A stretch of DNA of 64,000 nt from Phycisphaerae bacterium (GTDB taxonomy: Bacteria > Planctomycetota > Phycisphaerae > Phycisphaerales > SM1A02), in assembly GCA_002717655.1 (NCBI GenBank), contig PBAY01000014.1:1-64000 (forward strand), given 5' to 3'. The position numbers and the translations under genes were made by a program. Shown here piece by piece: positions 52,788 through 61,951 of the stretch. The notes below the pieces were generated by a model that was not told the DNA's origin, searched no databases, and saw nothing but the letters and a program-made list of their open reading frames with translations. Position 1 is the stretch's first letter. Each line of letters opens with the position of its first letter.

Positions 52788-55577
52788 TCAGGGAAGCTCA
52801 ATCACTTGATTTCCGTTGATGGTGACATGAGATGGGACACTCGGGGATCCCTCAGCCTGAAATCCAATCTCCAACACCGACCCATCAGCAATCACCGCAT
52901 TCCAACTCTCATTCTGAACCGTCACATGCCCACTGACATCCTGAGACCAGAGCGATGGGCCAACAGGCCAGAGACCGGTGAGTTGATAGGAAACATCGAA
53001 TTCCAACTGCCAGCCATCAATTGGATTACCCGTGTTGTTATGAATGGAAAGCGTTGCCTGGAATCCACTTTCCCATTGATCCACGACAACAAACTCAAAC
53101 CCGAGTCCATCGATCTGACACTCATCAGGGATACCATCAGCATCCTTGTCGCTCGATTGGCCTCCATCGATATCGCAACTATCAGGAACTCCATTCCCAT
53201 TGCAATCGAATGAAGTCCCCTCCGATAGATCACAGGAATCATTCAGACCATTGCCATTGCAATCACTCAGTGGCTGACAGTCGTCCGGAATACCGTCGCC
53301 ATCGCAATCTACTGCGCCCTGCTGGAGCTCATAGGCATCTGGTTCACCATCACCATCGCAGTCTGGATCACATTCATCGGGAACACCATTGCCATCGATA
53401 TCAGGAACGCTGCCATCGGCGACTTCGTCAGAGTCAGGTATCTCATTGTCATTGCAGTCGACCGTTCCCTGCTCGCCATAGACAAGTTCTCCCGCATCGT
53501 AGACCGGGATCATCTCTGATTTCTCAATGGCACCCTGCCCTTCAGGCAGACTCTGCAGCGATGGATCATTGGAGGAGTCCCATGCTTCAGCGGGGACATT
53601 TCCGTCGAGACCCATCTTGATCTGACACTCCCGCCGATACATCGTGCCCATGCCGGGACCGATGAGTTCGCCGTCATAACTGACTTCAAGAAAGTAGAGA
53701 TTTGCTGAAGAATCAGACAACTGAAGTCCACCAACAACTCCACCATCCGTGAATCCGCTTTCAATCACCACATCTTCAGGCGAATAACCTGAAGACATCA
53801 CTTCGCTCAGATCCAGATAGATTCGATAAGAAAGAGATTCACTCATTCTTGCTGGCCAGGCACTTCGGTTGTTCAGCATGCAGCGAATGGTCGTATGACT
53901 GACACCCTGTTCAATGATCGATGCTTCTACGAACATTTCCTTGCCATAGGAATCCTCCGGCAATGGAAATGATCCGGAAATCGGATCTCCACCATACTTG
54001 TCCGACATGCTCGCCAATGCCGCTGTCAACCCGGCGTTGTAGTCACAGGTCACCTCATTGGCGATGTAGTCGCTTCGCTCATCCACATAGTCGAAGTCAT
54101 CCGCTGAGGCAGGGCCGCCAACCAAAGCTCCCCACAGTTCGTGCCTGTTCGGACCTGGATCATTGATCTGATTGTTCCATGACCCATGAGCACCACGATG
54201 GTGCGGACGCGTTGGAGGATTGTTTCCAAAGCCACAGACATAGCTTGAATTTCTGGGATTGTCCCCAAGGATGTAGTTGATCTGCTGCTCGCCAAAGTTT
54301 CTGTAACGACTGTCAGGATGATCCCCCACAAGCTCTGCATAAGCAAAGGCAATGAACGCCGCATTCGCGGCGTATCTCAATGATCCCCAGGTATCGAGCC
54401 ATGCCAGACCGCCATCGCTATAGGCAATGCCACCGCCGGGCATCCAGAACTCGAGATGCTGTTCCGCATAATCACGGTATTGCTGTTTCCCGGTGAGGCT
54501 GGCCAACAGCACTGCTGCACCATTGATCTTGCCATCCCAGGAGTGAGCCCAATTCGGATCAGCGCCTGCCTGCTGGTAATGAGATTCGGCTCGATCAAGA
54601 TATTGCTGTTCTCCGGTCGCACGATGAAGCCAGGCTGCTGCCCAACAAAGTTCGTCGTGATATCCCGACCATGAATTGTAGAAGGAAGTAGCATCCGGAA
54701 TGGAAGCTGTGTAACTCCCTCGATAGGTATCAGCAAAGTTGTACAACTCTCTGGCATGCTGAATCAATTCGGCTGCGTAAATCGGGTCATCGACTCCAAA
54801 CAGCATTGAAGCCGCAGCAAGAAACGCAGCTGATTCCGCTGCTGGCTCGGACCCTGGATACTCCGGACTCAGCCACCAGATCTTCGGACGATAACCATGA
54901 GCCTCGGTATGAATCTCCGGAGGCCCCCAGAAAGCATGGGAATCGGCACCCAGGCCAATCTGGCCACAAAAGACATCAGGGGAGGGATGAGCTGCAACAC
55001 ACCAGTCAGCATGCCACTTCAGCACCTCCTTGAGTTCATCTCTCAATCCCGCCTGATTGAACCCCTGAGCAAAATCAACTCCGGCCCATGCCATGAGGGT
55101 CATGGCTGAACTGATCGGAAGAACAAAGGTCGGGGTATCACCTGCGTCCATGTAGCGATTGAGGATCGCATCATCAACCACATAGTTTCCATTGAGCTGT
55201 TCCAATTCGTAATCAAAGCAATCACCACGCCAGTTCAACCGATAGGGATTCGCAAGATCGCCTGCACGCTGCGCAAAGTAGAACGTCAGGGACTTCTGAA
55301 GTGCTTCGCCGTAATTGAATGGACCCTCCCCATCACTGCCCCCTTCACAATCACCCCAGCCATCAAGGAGGAGCAGCAAGTCAGCCACATCCACAGCTCC
55401 AGAATCATCCAGATCGCCACTGCACGATCCACAATCCCCCCACTGATTGATGACCATCAGAAGGTCATCAACATCAACCGTATTGTCATTGTTTGCATCC
55501 GGACATTCAGCGTAAGAAAGTGAACCGATTGCACACAAGGCAACGAGACAGATCAAGCGAGCATTTGAAAACATCAC
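52788..55577 (-). CDS. Secreted modular GH9 cellulase
   Basis: 929 residues. Signal peptide (about 1-23), dockerin-like EF-hand pair (25-78: NNDNTVDVDDLL; DLDDSGAVDVADLL), GH9 catalytic domain (about 86-530), CBM3-like module (about 541-690), four to five calcium-binding thrombospondin-3-type repeats (about 705-822; DCDGDGIPDDC) and a CBM2-like module (about 826-929). Catalytic residues are intact: Asp144/Asp147 (YMDAGD), His460 (RPHHRGAHGSW) and Glu508 (ANEVTCDYNAG). Expected to cut cellulose or related beta-glucans outside the cell. Having the dockerin-like pair at the N-terminus is unusual. Confidence 0.93.
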   Translation of the reverse strand: MMFSNARLICLVALCAIGSLSYAECPDANNDNTVDVDDLLMVINQWGDCGSCSGDLDDSGAVDVADLLLLLDGWGDCEGGSDGEGPFNYGEALQKSLTFYFAQRAGDLANPYRLNWRGDCFDYELEQLNGNYVVDDAILNRYMDAGDTPTFVLPISSAMTLMAWAGVDFAQGFNQAGLRDELKEVLKWHADWCVAAHPSPDVFCGQIGLGADSHAFWGPPEIHTEAHGYRPKIWWLSPEYPGSEPAAESAAFLAAASMLFGVDDPIYAAELIQHARELYNFADTYRGSYTASIPDATSFYNSWSGYHDELCWAAAWLHRATGEQQYLDRAESHYQQAGADPNWAHSWDGKINGAAVLLASLTGKQQYRDYAEQHLEFWMPGGGIAYSDGGLAWLDTWGSLRYAANAAFIAFAYAELVGDHPDSRYRNFGEQQINYILGDNPRNSSYVCGFGNNPPTRPHHRGAHGSWNNQINDPGPNRHELWGALVGGPASADDFDYVDERSDYIANEVTCDYNAGLTAALASMSDKYGGDPISGSFPLPEDSYGKEMFVEASIIEQGVSHTTIRCMLNNRSAWPARMSESLSYRIYLDLSEVMSSGYSPEDVVIESGFTDGGVVGGLQLSDSSANLYFLEVSYDGELIGPGMGTMYRRECQIKMGLDGNVPAEAWDSSNDPSLQSLPEGQGAIEKSEMIPVYDAGELVYGEQGTVDCNDNEIPDSDEVADGSVPDIDGNGVPDECDPDCDGDGEPDAYELQQGAVDCDGDGIPDDCQPLSDCNGNGLNDSCDLSEGTSFDCNGNGVPDSCDIDGGQSSDKDADGIPDECQIDGLGFEFVVVDQWESGFQATLSIHNNTGNPIDGWQLEFDVSYQLTGLWPVGPSLWSQDVSGHVTVQNESWNAVIADGSVLEIGFQAEGSPSVPSHVTINGNQVIELP

Positions 55578-55880
55578 CTTTCAACCTCCATCAACAAATC
55601 AATCCGAAGCGAAGAATGCAAAGCACCACCAGAAGCAGCGGCTGGATACGTGAGGATCAAATCAATATTTGTTCCAAACAAGGTCCGGGCTGGCTTTGAT
55701 TTGAATAAATATGAAAACATTTTGGTTGCATAAATGGTGAAATCACGAACCTCAAGCCGAGGGGGACCCTGAAAGAGACCCGATGCCTGTCATAGGCAAC
55801 ACCTGCTGCACAATTAAAGATGGAGCGATGCAGACGACTGCATCAGTGCACGACAATACGATCCCCTCTTTCAAAGAGAC
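55578..55880. other. AT-rich intergenic region before the cellulase
   Basis: 303 bases between two minus-strand genes. It should contain the cellulase promoter: an A/T-rich block lies at about 55694-55742. A 7-bp perfect hairpin (GATGCAG/CTGCATC, 55827-55844) may be the 3' structure of the GrpB-family gene. I could not match the rest to a known riboswitch. Confidence 0.4.
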
Positions 55881-56414
55881 CTATTCCACACAAGCCATTT
55901 CGAACTGTCGCTTGGCCTGCTCGTATCCTGCCAGATCACCAGGGTCGGATTCCATGACCCTTGTGCGGAGTTCCTCGTATTCCTGAGCACGCTCCGCGTT
56001 GTTAAGGAGCTCGTCACGCATCGCTATTGCCGACTGCCACAAGGGCGAGCCGACACGATACAAATGCACATGCACAAGAGCTCGACCTTCTCTGGAGAAT
56101 GAGAAGAAGCGGCGACCAGGAACTCCCTGCTCACCATGACATCGATACCCAATCCCCTTCAATGGCTGAATCGTATCGCCAGAGTGCATCATCTCTTCAA
56201 CACCAATCATGAGATCCAGCACTGGACGAGCTGAAATCCCCGGGACAGCTGTCGATCCGATATGTGCCCACTCGACGATCCGCTCCGGACAAGCCTCGTG
56301 AATACGAGCCAGTTCCACTTCAGCTAATTCTGACCAGCTTGGATCATGCGGAACAAGCGTAATCTGACCCGACTCTAGGCCCATCATTGCTTCAACTTGG
56401 TATCCGTCATTCAA
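55881..56414 (-). CDS. GrpB/UPF0157 nucleotidyltransferase-fold protein
   Basis: 177 residues. LVPHDPSWSELAEVELARI, EWAHIGSTAVPGISARPVLD and the later HVHLYRVGSPLWQSAIAMRD are signatures of GrpB-family proteins, which have a nucleotidyltransferase-like fold and largely unknown activity (some coupled to dephospho-CoA kinase). The start at 56414 is the first ATG; MMGLESG at 56387/56384 is possible. Stands alone. Confidence 0.88.
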   Translation of the reverse strand: MNDGYQVEAMMGLESGQITLVPHDPSWSELAEVELARIHEACPERIVEWAHIGSTAVPGISARPVLDLMIGVEEMMHSGDTIQPLKGIGYRCHGEQGVPGRRFFSFSREGRALVHVHLYRVGSPLWQSAIAMRDELLNNAERAQEYEELRTRVMESDPGDLAGYEQAKRQFEMACVE

Positions 56415-56530
56415 AGCAGTGCTCCCGTGACTTCAGATAGAGGGTCTGGCTCAGCTTACCAACCCGGAAGAGAAGTCGCATCATCCCTGTTCTCGCAGAC
56501 CATGAATTATGTTGAAGAAGATGACAGGGC

Positions 56531-56576
56531 TAAAAATAAGGCCGGGGCGGCGAAGCCCTAGAGCTATCGCCGCCCC
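56531..56576 (-). terminator. Terminator after the S8 protease gene
   Basis: Minus strand: GGGGCGGCGA pairs with TCGCCGCCCC (56567-56576 with 56544-56553) over a 13-base loop, followed by GGCCTTATTTTTA. It lies 33 bases after the protease stop. Confidence 0.8.
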
Positions 56577-56609
56577 GTGCCAATCGGGGTCAATCAAGAT
56601 CGGAACGAA

Positions 56610-58955
56610 TCAGCAGACACCCCAGGCAGCAATTGCTGACAGAATGTCATCTGTGTCAACGGCGCCATCGCCATCGATGTCGCCTGACCCAGCCTGACCG
56701 AATTGAGCAATGATCTCGAGAAGATCATTCACATCAACCAGGCCATCTCCGTTGAGATCAGCAGGGCATGGAGTTCCTGGATCACACTCGATGTATTCGA
56801 CTGAGAATGCATCGACACCAGACTCGACCACAGACTGCGTGTCAGCGCCGAGATCCGAAACCGTGAAACGAATTCGCATCTGGTTCGTAGGTGCAAGATA
56901 GTCAGACACGATGAATGAAACCTTGTTCCATCCTCCAGTGGTGCCTTCGCCGGTTGGACCGACAGTTTCCAGGTTGACCCAGGAGACGCCACCATTGTTG
57001 GAGATGTCGACAATCATCGGATCGGTACCTGGTGCAGCACCGAAGTTGTTGCTGTGCCAGCGTGCATAGGAAACTGAAAGATCACCAGATCCGGATGCGT
57101 CAAAGATTGGTGAAGTCAGGATCGTCGTTCCCTCATCCACATCGCTGTTGCAGTCATTCGCTGATGAGTTGTCTGTGACAAAGCAGAGGCCGGATCCATC
57201 AAAGTCGGAACCAGGATTGCCTCGATCACAGCCAGCGATCGGGATACCTCGTTCCCAGGCACCATCAAGCGCGTCACCAGTGACCGTCCAACCCATGTCC
57301 GAGTTGAAGTCATCACTCATGCTGACGATCATCTCGCCGATGAAGAAATTCAGAGGATTGGTCGGGCCACCACTTGGATAGGTGACGACGCCGGCCGTCT
57401 GACCTTCGACCTGGAAGTAGAACTCAGGAGCTTCATCACATGAAGCACCGGGCATGTCCGCTACATAATTGAAGAGTCCTTCATTGGACATCTGGATCGT
57501 CTGGTATGCACCAGAACCGAAGCGGTACTTCATGACCACGGATCCCTGAACCAGGACATCTTCACGTGGATTGACGTTCAAGGACCAGCTGCTGACCATG
57601 CCTGGATCCATTGAATCAGGCACTGAAGAATTCAGTGCGAGCTGAGGTCCGAGGAATGTGTTGGCCACTGCAGCCTCCACATCAAGGATTCCGCCAGTAA
57701 CACAGTTGCCGGACAACGCACCGACTGGACGAACATGGTCCATGATGAGTGCCTTGACCTCCGCAGCGGAAGCATCGCCCATCAGGGAATAGATCAGCGC
57801 CACACCACCAGCGACATGAGGTGTCGCCATCGAAGTACCGCTGTAGTACGAATAACCATTGCCAGGAGTGCAGCTATTGACATCAACGCCAGGTGCCCCG
57901 AGGTCAACTTCCACAGGGTGATACTGACTGAAGCCAGCCAGATTGTCATTTGAGTCAGTTGCTGCAACTGAAATCACGTATGGAGAGTCGTAGGCCGCAG
58001 GATAGGAGGCGCCATAGCTGCCACTGTTGCCAGCAGCCGCACAGAAGATGTGGCCGTCCTGGTTTCCTGCAGCATTGATTCCATCCAACATGGACTGGGA
58101 GAAGCCGCCGCCACCCCATGAGTTGTTGGAAACCTTGAAGTCCATGACCTCGCAGTACTGAATCGCGGAAACAGCATCATCGAGGCTGCCACTGCCGCCG
58201 GAGGAAAGGAACTGGACACCAGCGAGCTTGCACTGCCAGACCACGCCTGCAACACCAACGCCATTGTTGCCGACACCACCGACGGTGCCGCCACAGTGTG
58301 TTCCGTGACTGTTGCCGTCCATCGGATCACCTTCGTTGCTGACGAAGTCATAGCCGTAGACGTCATCAACATAACCATTGCCGTCGTCATCCTGACCATT
58401 GCCGGCAATCTCACCGTTATTGATCCACATGTTGGCGGCAAGATCCTGATGGTTGTAGTCAATGCCGGTATCGATGATCGCAATGGCGAAGTCAGGATCG
58501 CCGACATGATCATCCCATGCCTGCGGCGCATTGATTGCAGGCATGCCATACAGCGTTGGATACAGCGGATCATTTGGAGTCGCAAAGGTGCGATAAATGA
58601 AGTTCGGCTCTACATACTGAAGTACATCTGTTCTGTTTCCAATGACAGCAAGGGCCTCGGCAACAGACGAATCGATATCAACTGCTACAAGGTCAGGAAC
58701 AAGGTTGTAACGAGTGGTTACCTTGGCTCCAACCTGATCCAGAAGTGCCTGGCGGGCTTCTGCTGATGAGGAAGCCTTGAAGCGGATCATCAAGGAACGT
58801 GGCTTGTACTCATGATCCAAAGCGGTGGCATCAGGCACAGCACTGTAGACATTTGGTGACTGATCAAGATCAGGCCCGACTTCTGGCCCCATCGCCAAAA
58901 GCGCCGGTACGGTCATTGATAGACCGACAGCCCCCAGAATCTGCTTGGTTGACAT
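56610..58955 (-). CDS. Secreted subtilisin-like (S8) protease with C-terminal dockerin-like pair
   Basis: 781 residues; ATG at 58955 with AAGGAG nine bases upstream. Signal peptide, propeptide (about 50-120: MIRFKASSSAEARQALLDQ), S8 domain with Asp162 (AIIDTGID), His217 (NSHGTHCGGT) and Ser375 (SGTSMATPHVAGG). A Ca-binding insert DDDGNGYVDDVYGYDF follows the catalytic Asp. Then beta-rich modules (about 440-730) and two EF-hand-type loops (LNGDGLVDVNDLL; DIDGDGAVDTDDIL) ending WGVC. Extracellular protein degradation. Confidence 0.95.
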   Translation of the reverse strand: MSTKQILGAVGLSMTVPALLAMGPEVGPDLDQSPNVYSAVPDATALDHEYKPRSLMIRFKASSSAEARQALLDQVGAKVTTRYNLVPDLVAVDIDSSVAEALAVIGNRTDVLQYVEPNFIYRTFATPNDPLYPTLYGMPAINAPQAWDDHVGDPDFAIAIIDTGIDYNHQDLAANMWINNGEIAGNGQDDDGNGYVDDVYGYDFVSNEGDPMDGNSHGTHCGGTVGGVGNNGVGVAGVVWQCKLAGVQFLSSGGSGSLDDAVSAIQYCEVMDFKVSNNSWGGGGFSQSMLDGINAAGNQDGHIFCAAAGNSGSYGASYPAAYDSPYVISVAATDSNDNLAGFSQYHPVEVDLGAPGVDVNSCTPGNGYSYYSGTSMATPHVAGGVALIYSLMGDASAAEVKALIMDHVRPVGALSGNCVTGGILDVEAAVANTFLGPQLALNSSVPDSMDPGMVSSWSLNVNPREDVLVQGSVVMKYRFGSGAYQTIQMSNEGLFNYVADMPGASCDEAPEFYFQVEGQTAGVVTYPSGGPTNPLNFFIGEMIVSMSDDFNSDMGWTVTGDALDGAWERGIPIAGCDRGNPGSDFDGSGLCFVTDNSSANDCNSDVDEGTTILTSPIFDASGSGDLSVSYARWHSNNFGAAPGTDPMIVDISNNGGVSWVNLETVGPTGEGTTGGWNKVSFIVSDYLAPTNQMRIRFTVSDLGADTQSVVESGVDAFSVEYIECDPGTPCPADLNGDGLVDVNDLLEIIAQFGQAGSGDIDGDGAVDTDDILSAIAAWGVC

Positions 58956-59102
58956 AAGTACTCTCTCCTTAAAAGGCACTTCGATTCATCAAAATCGCCC
59001 ATGCAGAACTATTCCCGCATGGACGGCGTGTTCAAACAATCATTCGCAAAAATAACAGAAGCAGTTGTCGAAAAAACGACAATAATCGGCAATTGAGGTG
59101 CA

Positions 59103-59145
59103 AAAAAGGGGGGTTTTGAACGATTTAGGGGTTGAAATCGTTCAA
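59103..59145 (-). terminator. Terminator after the Arg-Gly repeat protein gene
   Basis: An 11-bp perfect stem (TTGAACGATTT at 59116-59126, AAATCGTTCAA at 59135-59145) with an 8-base loop; on the minus strand it is followed by AACCCCCCTTTTTTG. It starts about 14 bases after the stop at 59159. Confidence 0.75.
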
Positions 59146-59158
59146 TTTATGCGTTCGG

Positions 59159-61156
59159 TCATACCTCTCTGGGCTGGACACCACGATTCCCACCGCCTCG
59201 ACCGCCTCGACCGCTCTGTCCACCTCGACCACCCTGTCCACCTCGGCCACCCTGACGGAATCGCTCTCGCATGGCTTCACGAACAGCCTCGCGTTCAGTT
59301 TCATCGATTTCCCCATCGCCGTTCTTGTCGAAATCAGCCATGAATTCCTCACGATTGAATCCGCCATTTCGACCGCCCCCAGCGTCATCTCGCCAGCCAC
59401 GACCCCGACGCCCGGCCACTGCTTCAAACTGCTCTTCACCCAGCAAGGTTCGCAACGTCGCCAGATATCGTTCATCGACTTCTTCACGGTTGTCAAAGGC
59501 CTCGCGAACAGCATCGAATTCATTGTCTTCGCCACGGCGACGATCATCTCGATCAGACTGGTAGCGAGCCATGCGATCCTCGGCACGCTTGAGTTCACGA
59601 TTGATCTCTTCGGCACGCAGGATGACGAGAATATCACCGTTGATCGATGCAATCTCATCTGAATGCTGCTGCATCAGATCTGCGACAGCTATCAAGATGT
59701 CTGGATCGAGGTCCTCGATCTCCATGGCAGAAAGCATTGCACGTTCACCTCGAGTCGGGCGGAAGATGGTGGCATAACCCTGACGCAAGGCATCAGTTCG
59801 AAATACGGTGCCTGGGGTGCCTGGCATGGCTGCAGCAATCGCATCGATGTACCGGTCATTCACATTACGAATCGACTCCTGTATGTCGAGCCGCTTCTTG
59901 AGCGTTGACAAGGCCTGATCAAAGGCCTGATCACGAAGCTGCTCCATCATGTCCAGACCATGGTCATAGTCATAGTTTTCCCGAGCAACCAGAGCTTGAT
60001 CAAGATCCATGGCATAGCTGTCCAAGAGGCTGGACAACTCTTCCGACTGCATGACTTCCTCCAGATCCTGCGATTCGAGAATCTTGAAGAGATCCGTTGA
60101 TTCACCAGATAGTCTGCCTCGTGACAAGATGCGTCCACGACGCAGATCCCGTTCAAGTTCATCCCAACGCTCAAGCTGTGATTCGGACAGCAAGGCACGA
60201 ATGCCATCCACCGTTGATTCACGAAGGGAAAGCTTGTTCTTGGCGAACTGACGAATCAGCTCCACACGAGCATCAAGCATCGCCTGCATCGGCGCACTGG
60301 CCGCCTGCTTTTCGCGAATCGACTCCATCTCTTCTCGCATGGTCTCGAATCGATCCCGAATGCTCGCTCTCATGTCCTCAGCCATGGCCTGACGTTCTTC
60401 ACGCGTCATCTGATTCTCTTCAGCCTGACCGTCGCCTGCATCCTCATCGGCATTGCCGCCAGCTTGAAACTGCCCGCGAAGATCCCGCATCTCATCCCGC
60501 ATGTCCTGAAAGCGATCACGTATCTCCTGAGAAGCGGCCTCCAACTCTGGATCCGGCACATAAGCCTCCCGAAGAGAGGTTGTTTCGGACTGCAATTGCT
60601 CAAGATATTCCCTGAAGCTGGCGTCGTAATCTTCAAAGAGCTGAGCGATGATCATCCGCTGACCATCCTCAAGGCCCGTCACCTCCATGACCATGGGAAC
60701 ATCTCGTGTCATGAAATCAGGCGTAAAGAGACCGTCTGGGGTACCCATCAGACCAAGACTTGATCCTGGACCACGGCGACCTTCACCACCTCGGCCACCA
60801 CGACCTTCGCCGCCGCGACCTTCACCACCACGACCACCTCGGCCACCACGACCTTCGCCGCCGCGACCGCCTCGGCCCTCGCCACCACGACCTTCGCCGC
60901 CGCGACCGCCTCGGCCACCACGACCTTCACCGCCGCGACCGCCTCGGCCTTCGCCGCCACGACCTTCGCCGCCACGTCCTTCGCTACCCCGATCAGGCTG
61001 GCCAGCTTGTCCAGAGCCCTGCTCTGATTGACCAGAAGGGCGATCCTGAGCCACAGCCAATGAGCCCGAAAGGCTGAATGCTGACATGATCGCAATGGCG
61101 TACAAGCCACCACGTACCAATCGTGATCCATTCCAATAAGACTTCATCTGCTTCAT
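59159..61156 (-). CDS. Secreted Arg-Gly-repeat protein with helical domain and EF-hand
   Basis: 665 residues; ATG at 61156 with GGGAGG seven bases upstream. Signal peptide to about residue 37 (SLAVAQD). Residues 59-128 are almost only E/R/G (EGRGGRGG repeats). A long charged helical region follows (about 160-610), with CpxP-like segments (MREEMESIREKQAASAPMQA; LSESQLERWDELERDLRR). One EF-hand (DKNGDGEIDETE) precedes an RGG-rich C-terminus. It resembles the EF-hand sensor encoded in the divergent sigma operon. Function unknown; a calcium- or metal-responsive envelope protein is a reasonable guess. Confidence 0.8.
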   Translation of the reverse strand: MKQMKSYWNGSRLVRGGLYAIAIMSAFSLSGSLAVAQDRPSGQSEQGSGQAGQPDRGSEGRGGEGRGGEGRGGRGGEGRGGRGGRGGEGRGGEGRGGRGGEGRGGRGGRGGEGRGGEGRGGRGGEGRRGPGSSLGLMGTPDGLFTPDFMTRDVPMVMEVTGLEDGQRMIIAQLFEDYDASFREYLEQLQSETTSLREAYVPDPELEAASQEIRDRFQDMRDEMRDLRGQFQAGGNADEDAGDGQAEENQMTREERQAMAEDMRASIRDRFETMREEMESIREKQAASAPMQAMLDARVELIRQFAKNKLSLRESTVDGIRALLSESQLERWDELERDLRRGRILSRGRLSGESTDLFKILESQDLEEVMQSEELSSLLDSYAMDLDQALVARENYDYDHGLDMMEQLRDQAFDQALSTLKKRLDIQESIRNVNDRYIDAIAAAMPGTPGTVFRTDALRQGYATIFRPTRGERAMLSAMEIEDLDPDILIAVADLMQQHSDEIASINGDILVILRAEEINRELKRAEDRMARYQSDRDDRRRGEDNEFDAVREAFDNREEVDERYLATLRTLLGEEQFEAVAGRRGRGWRDDAGGGRNGGFNREEFMADFDKNGDGEIDETEREAVREAMRERFRQGGRGGQGGRGGQSGRGGRGGGNRGVQPREV
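60773..60982 (-). repeat. 72-base tandem coding repeat (Arg-Gly box)
   Basis: Encodes residues 59-128 of the secreted protein. The 24-residue unit is built from EGRGG, EGRGGRGG and EGRGGRGGRGG and occurs nearly three times. DNA copies are close to identical, so the array may change length by slippage or recombination. Confidence 0.85.
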
Positions 61157-61334
61157 CTCAAGACCTCCCAGGGTCATTTCAAGGGGTGTACTTCATCTGT
61201 GCCGGAGCAAGTGCCTCTGAAGGGCTCAATAAGCCGGTCTTCATACCTTACGGGATCATTCTGGATTCCATCCCTTCACAACCAACAATCAGGATGTTTC
61301 TGTATGGCAGAAGGGGCCTGCTAGGATTCTCTTG

Positions 61335-61361
61335 ATGAACTTCAAAGGCGGAATTCGCTGA
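61335..61361 (+). CDS. Possible 8-codon leader ORF before the ECF sigma gene
   Basis: ATG at 61335 followed by seven codons (MNFKGGIR) and TGA at 61359-61361. AGGA lies about eight bases upstream. The stop overlaps the proposed CTG start of the sigma gene as CTGA, the geometry used by other coupled genes in this window. Too short for coding statistics. Confidence 0.3.
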   Translation: MNFKGGIR

Positions 61362-61951
61362 ATATCGACTTAGAAGCCTGTTTTCGCGGTGATTCCAAGG
61401 CTTGGGACACCTTCATGACCAGTACAACCGGACTGGTGGTGGCCTCTGTGCGACGCACCATCGGAAGCGGGAATCGGCCTGGTGATCTGGAATTGGAAGA
61501 CATTGTCCAGGCGGTCTACCTGAAACTGGTTCGGAATGACTGCCGACTGCTGAGGACCTTTGACCCGGAACGAGCTTCCATGTCGACCTGGATCACTCTG
61601 GTGGCCAGAACCACAGCCATTGACGCCCTTCGACGCCAGAAGCCACTGGCCATTGAGGTGGATGAGTCCATAGCAGCCGCCCCACCCCAGCCATCTACCG
61701 AATCACAAGTTGATATTCCTCTCCAGATACTCACAGCCCGCCAAAGGCTGGTTTTGACCCTTCTCTTTGATGACCACCGAACAGTCGCCGAAGCAGCTGA
61801 GATTCTTGGAGTCAATGAACAGACGGTCAGGAGTACCAAACACAAGGCTTTGGACCGGCTCAGAGCCCACTTTGGCTCCGATCAACCAGTTGCCGGGGAT
61901 GAAATCCAGGAAGCAGACGTACCACCTTCACATGGGAAAGTAGACCGATGA
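61358..61951 (+). CDS. ECF sigma factor, probable CTG start
   Basis: 197 residues from CTG 61358; 178 from the first ATG (61415). The upstream 19 codons read NIDLEACFRGDSKAWDTF, which is sigma region 2.1 (the usual xxFxxGDxxAWxxF), so the ATG would truncate the domain. AAGGCGG lies six bases before the CTG. Region 2 continues with DIVQAVYLKLV and FDPERASMSTWITLVARTTA; region 4 is TARQRLVLTLLFDDHRTVAE followed by AAEILGVNEQTVRSTKHKAL. Overlaps the anti-sigma-like gene as ATGA. Confidence 0.85.
   Translation: MNIDLEACFRGDSKAWDTFMTSTTGLVVASVRRTIGSGNRPGDLELEDIVQAVYLKLVRNDCRLLRTFDPERASMSTWITLVARTTAIDALRRQKPLAIEVDESIAAAPPQPSTESQVDIPLQILTARQRLVLTLLFDDHRTVAEAAEILGVNEQTVRSTKHKALDRLRAHFGSDQPVAGDEIQEADVPPSHGKVDR

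Noticed and set aside
55740-55850. Possible riboswitch before the cellulase gene
   Set aside because: Short stems only; no consensus of a known class could be matched by eye.
57974-58585. Long open frame inside the S8 protease gene
   Set aside because: Same strand, different frame, low-complexity translation; the protease frame carries all catalytic motifs.
60773-60982. Regular repeats resembling a CRISPR array
   Set aside because: Units are contiguous with no unique spacers and all are in frame with the secreted protein.
60687-61031. Plus-strand open frame rich in Pro-Arg opposite the Arg-Gly repeats
   Set aside because: It is the complement of the repeat coding region; no ribosome site or fold, and the minus frame has signal peptide, EF-hand and terminator.
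52788-61156. PEP-CTERM sorting signals on secreted proteins
   Set aside because: C-termini of the cellulase, protease and RGG protein lack the motif-helix-basic tail pattern.
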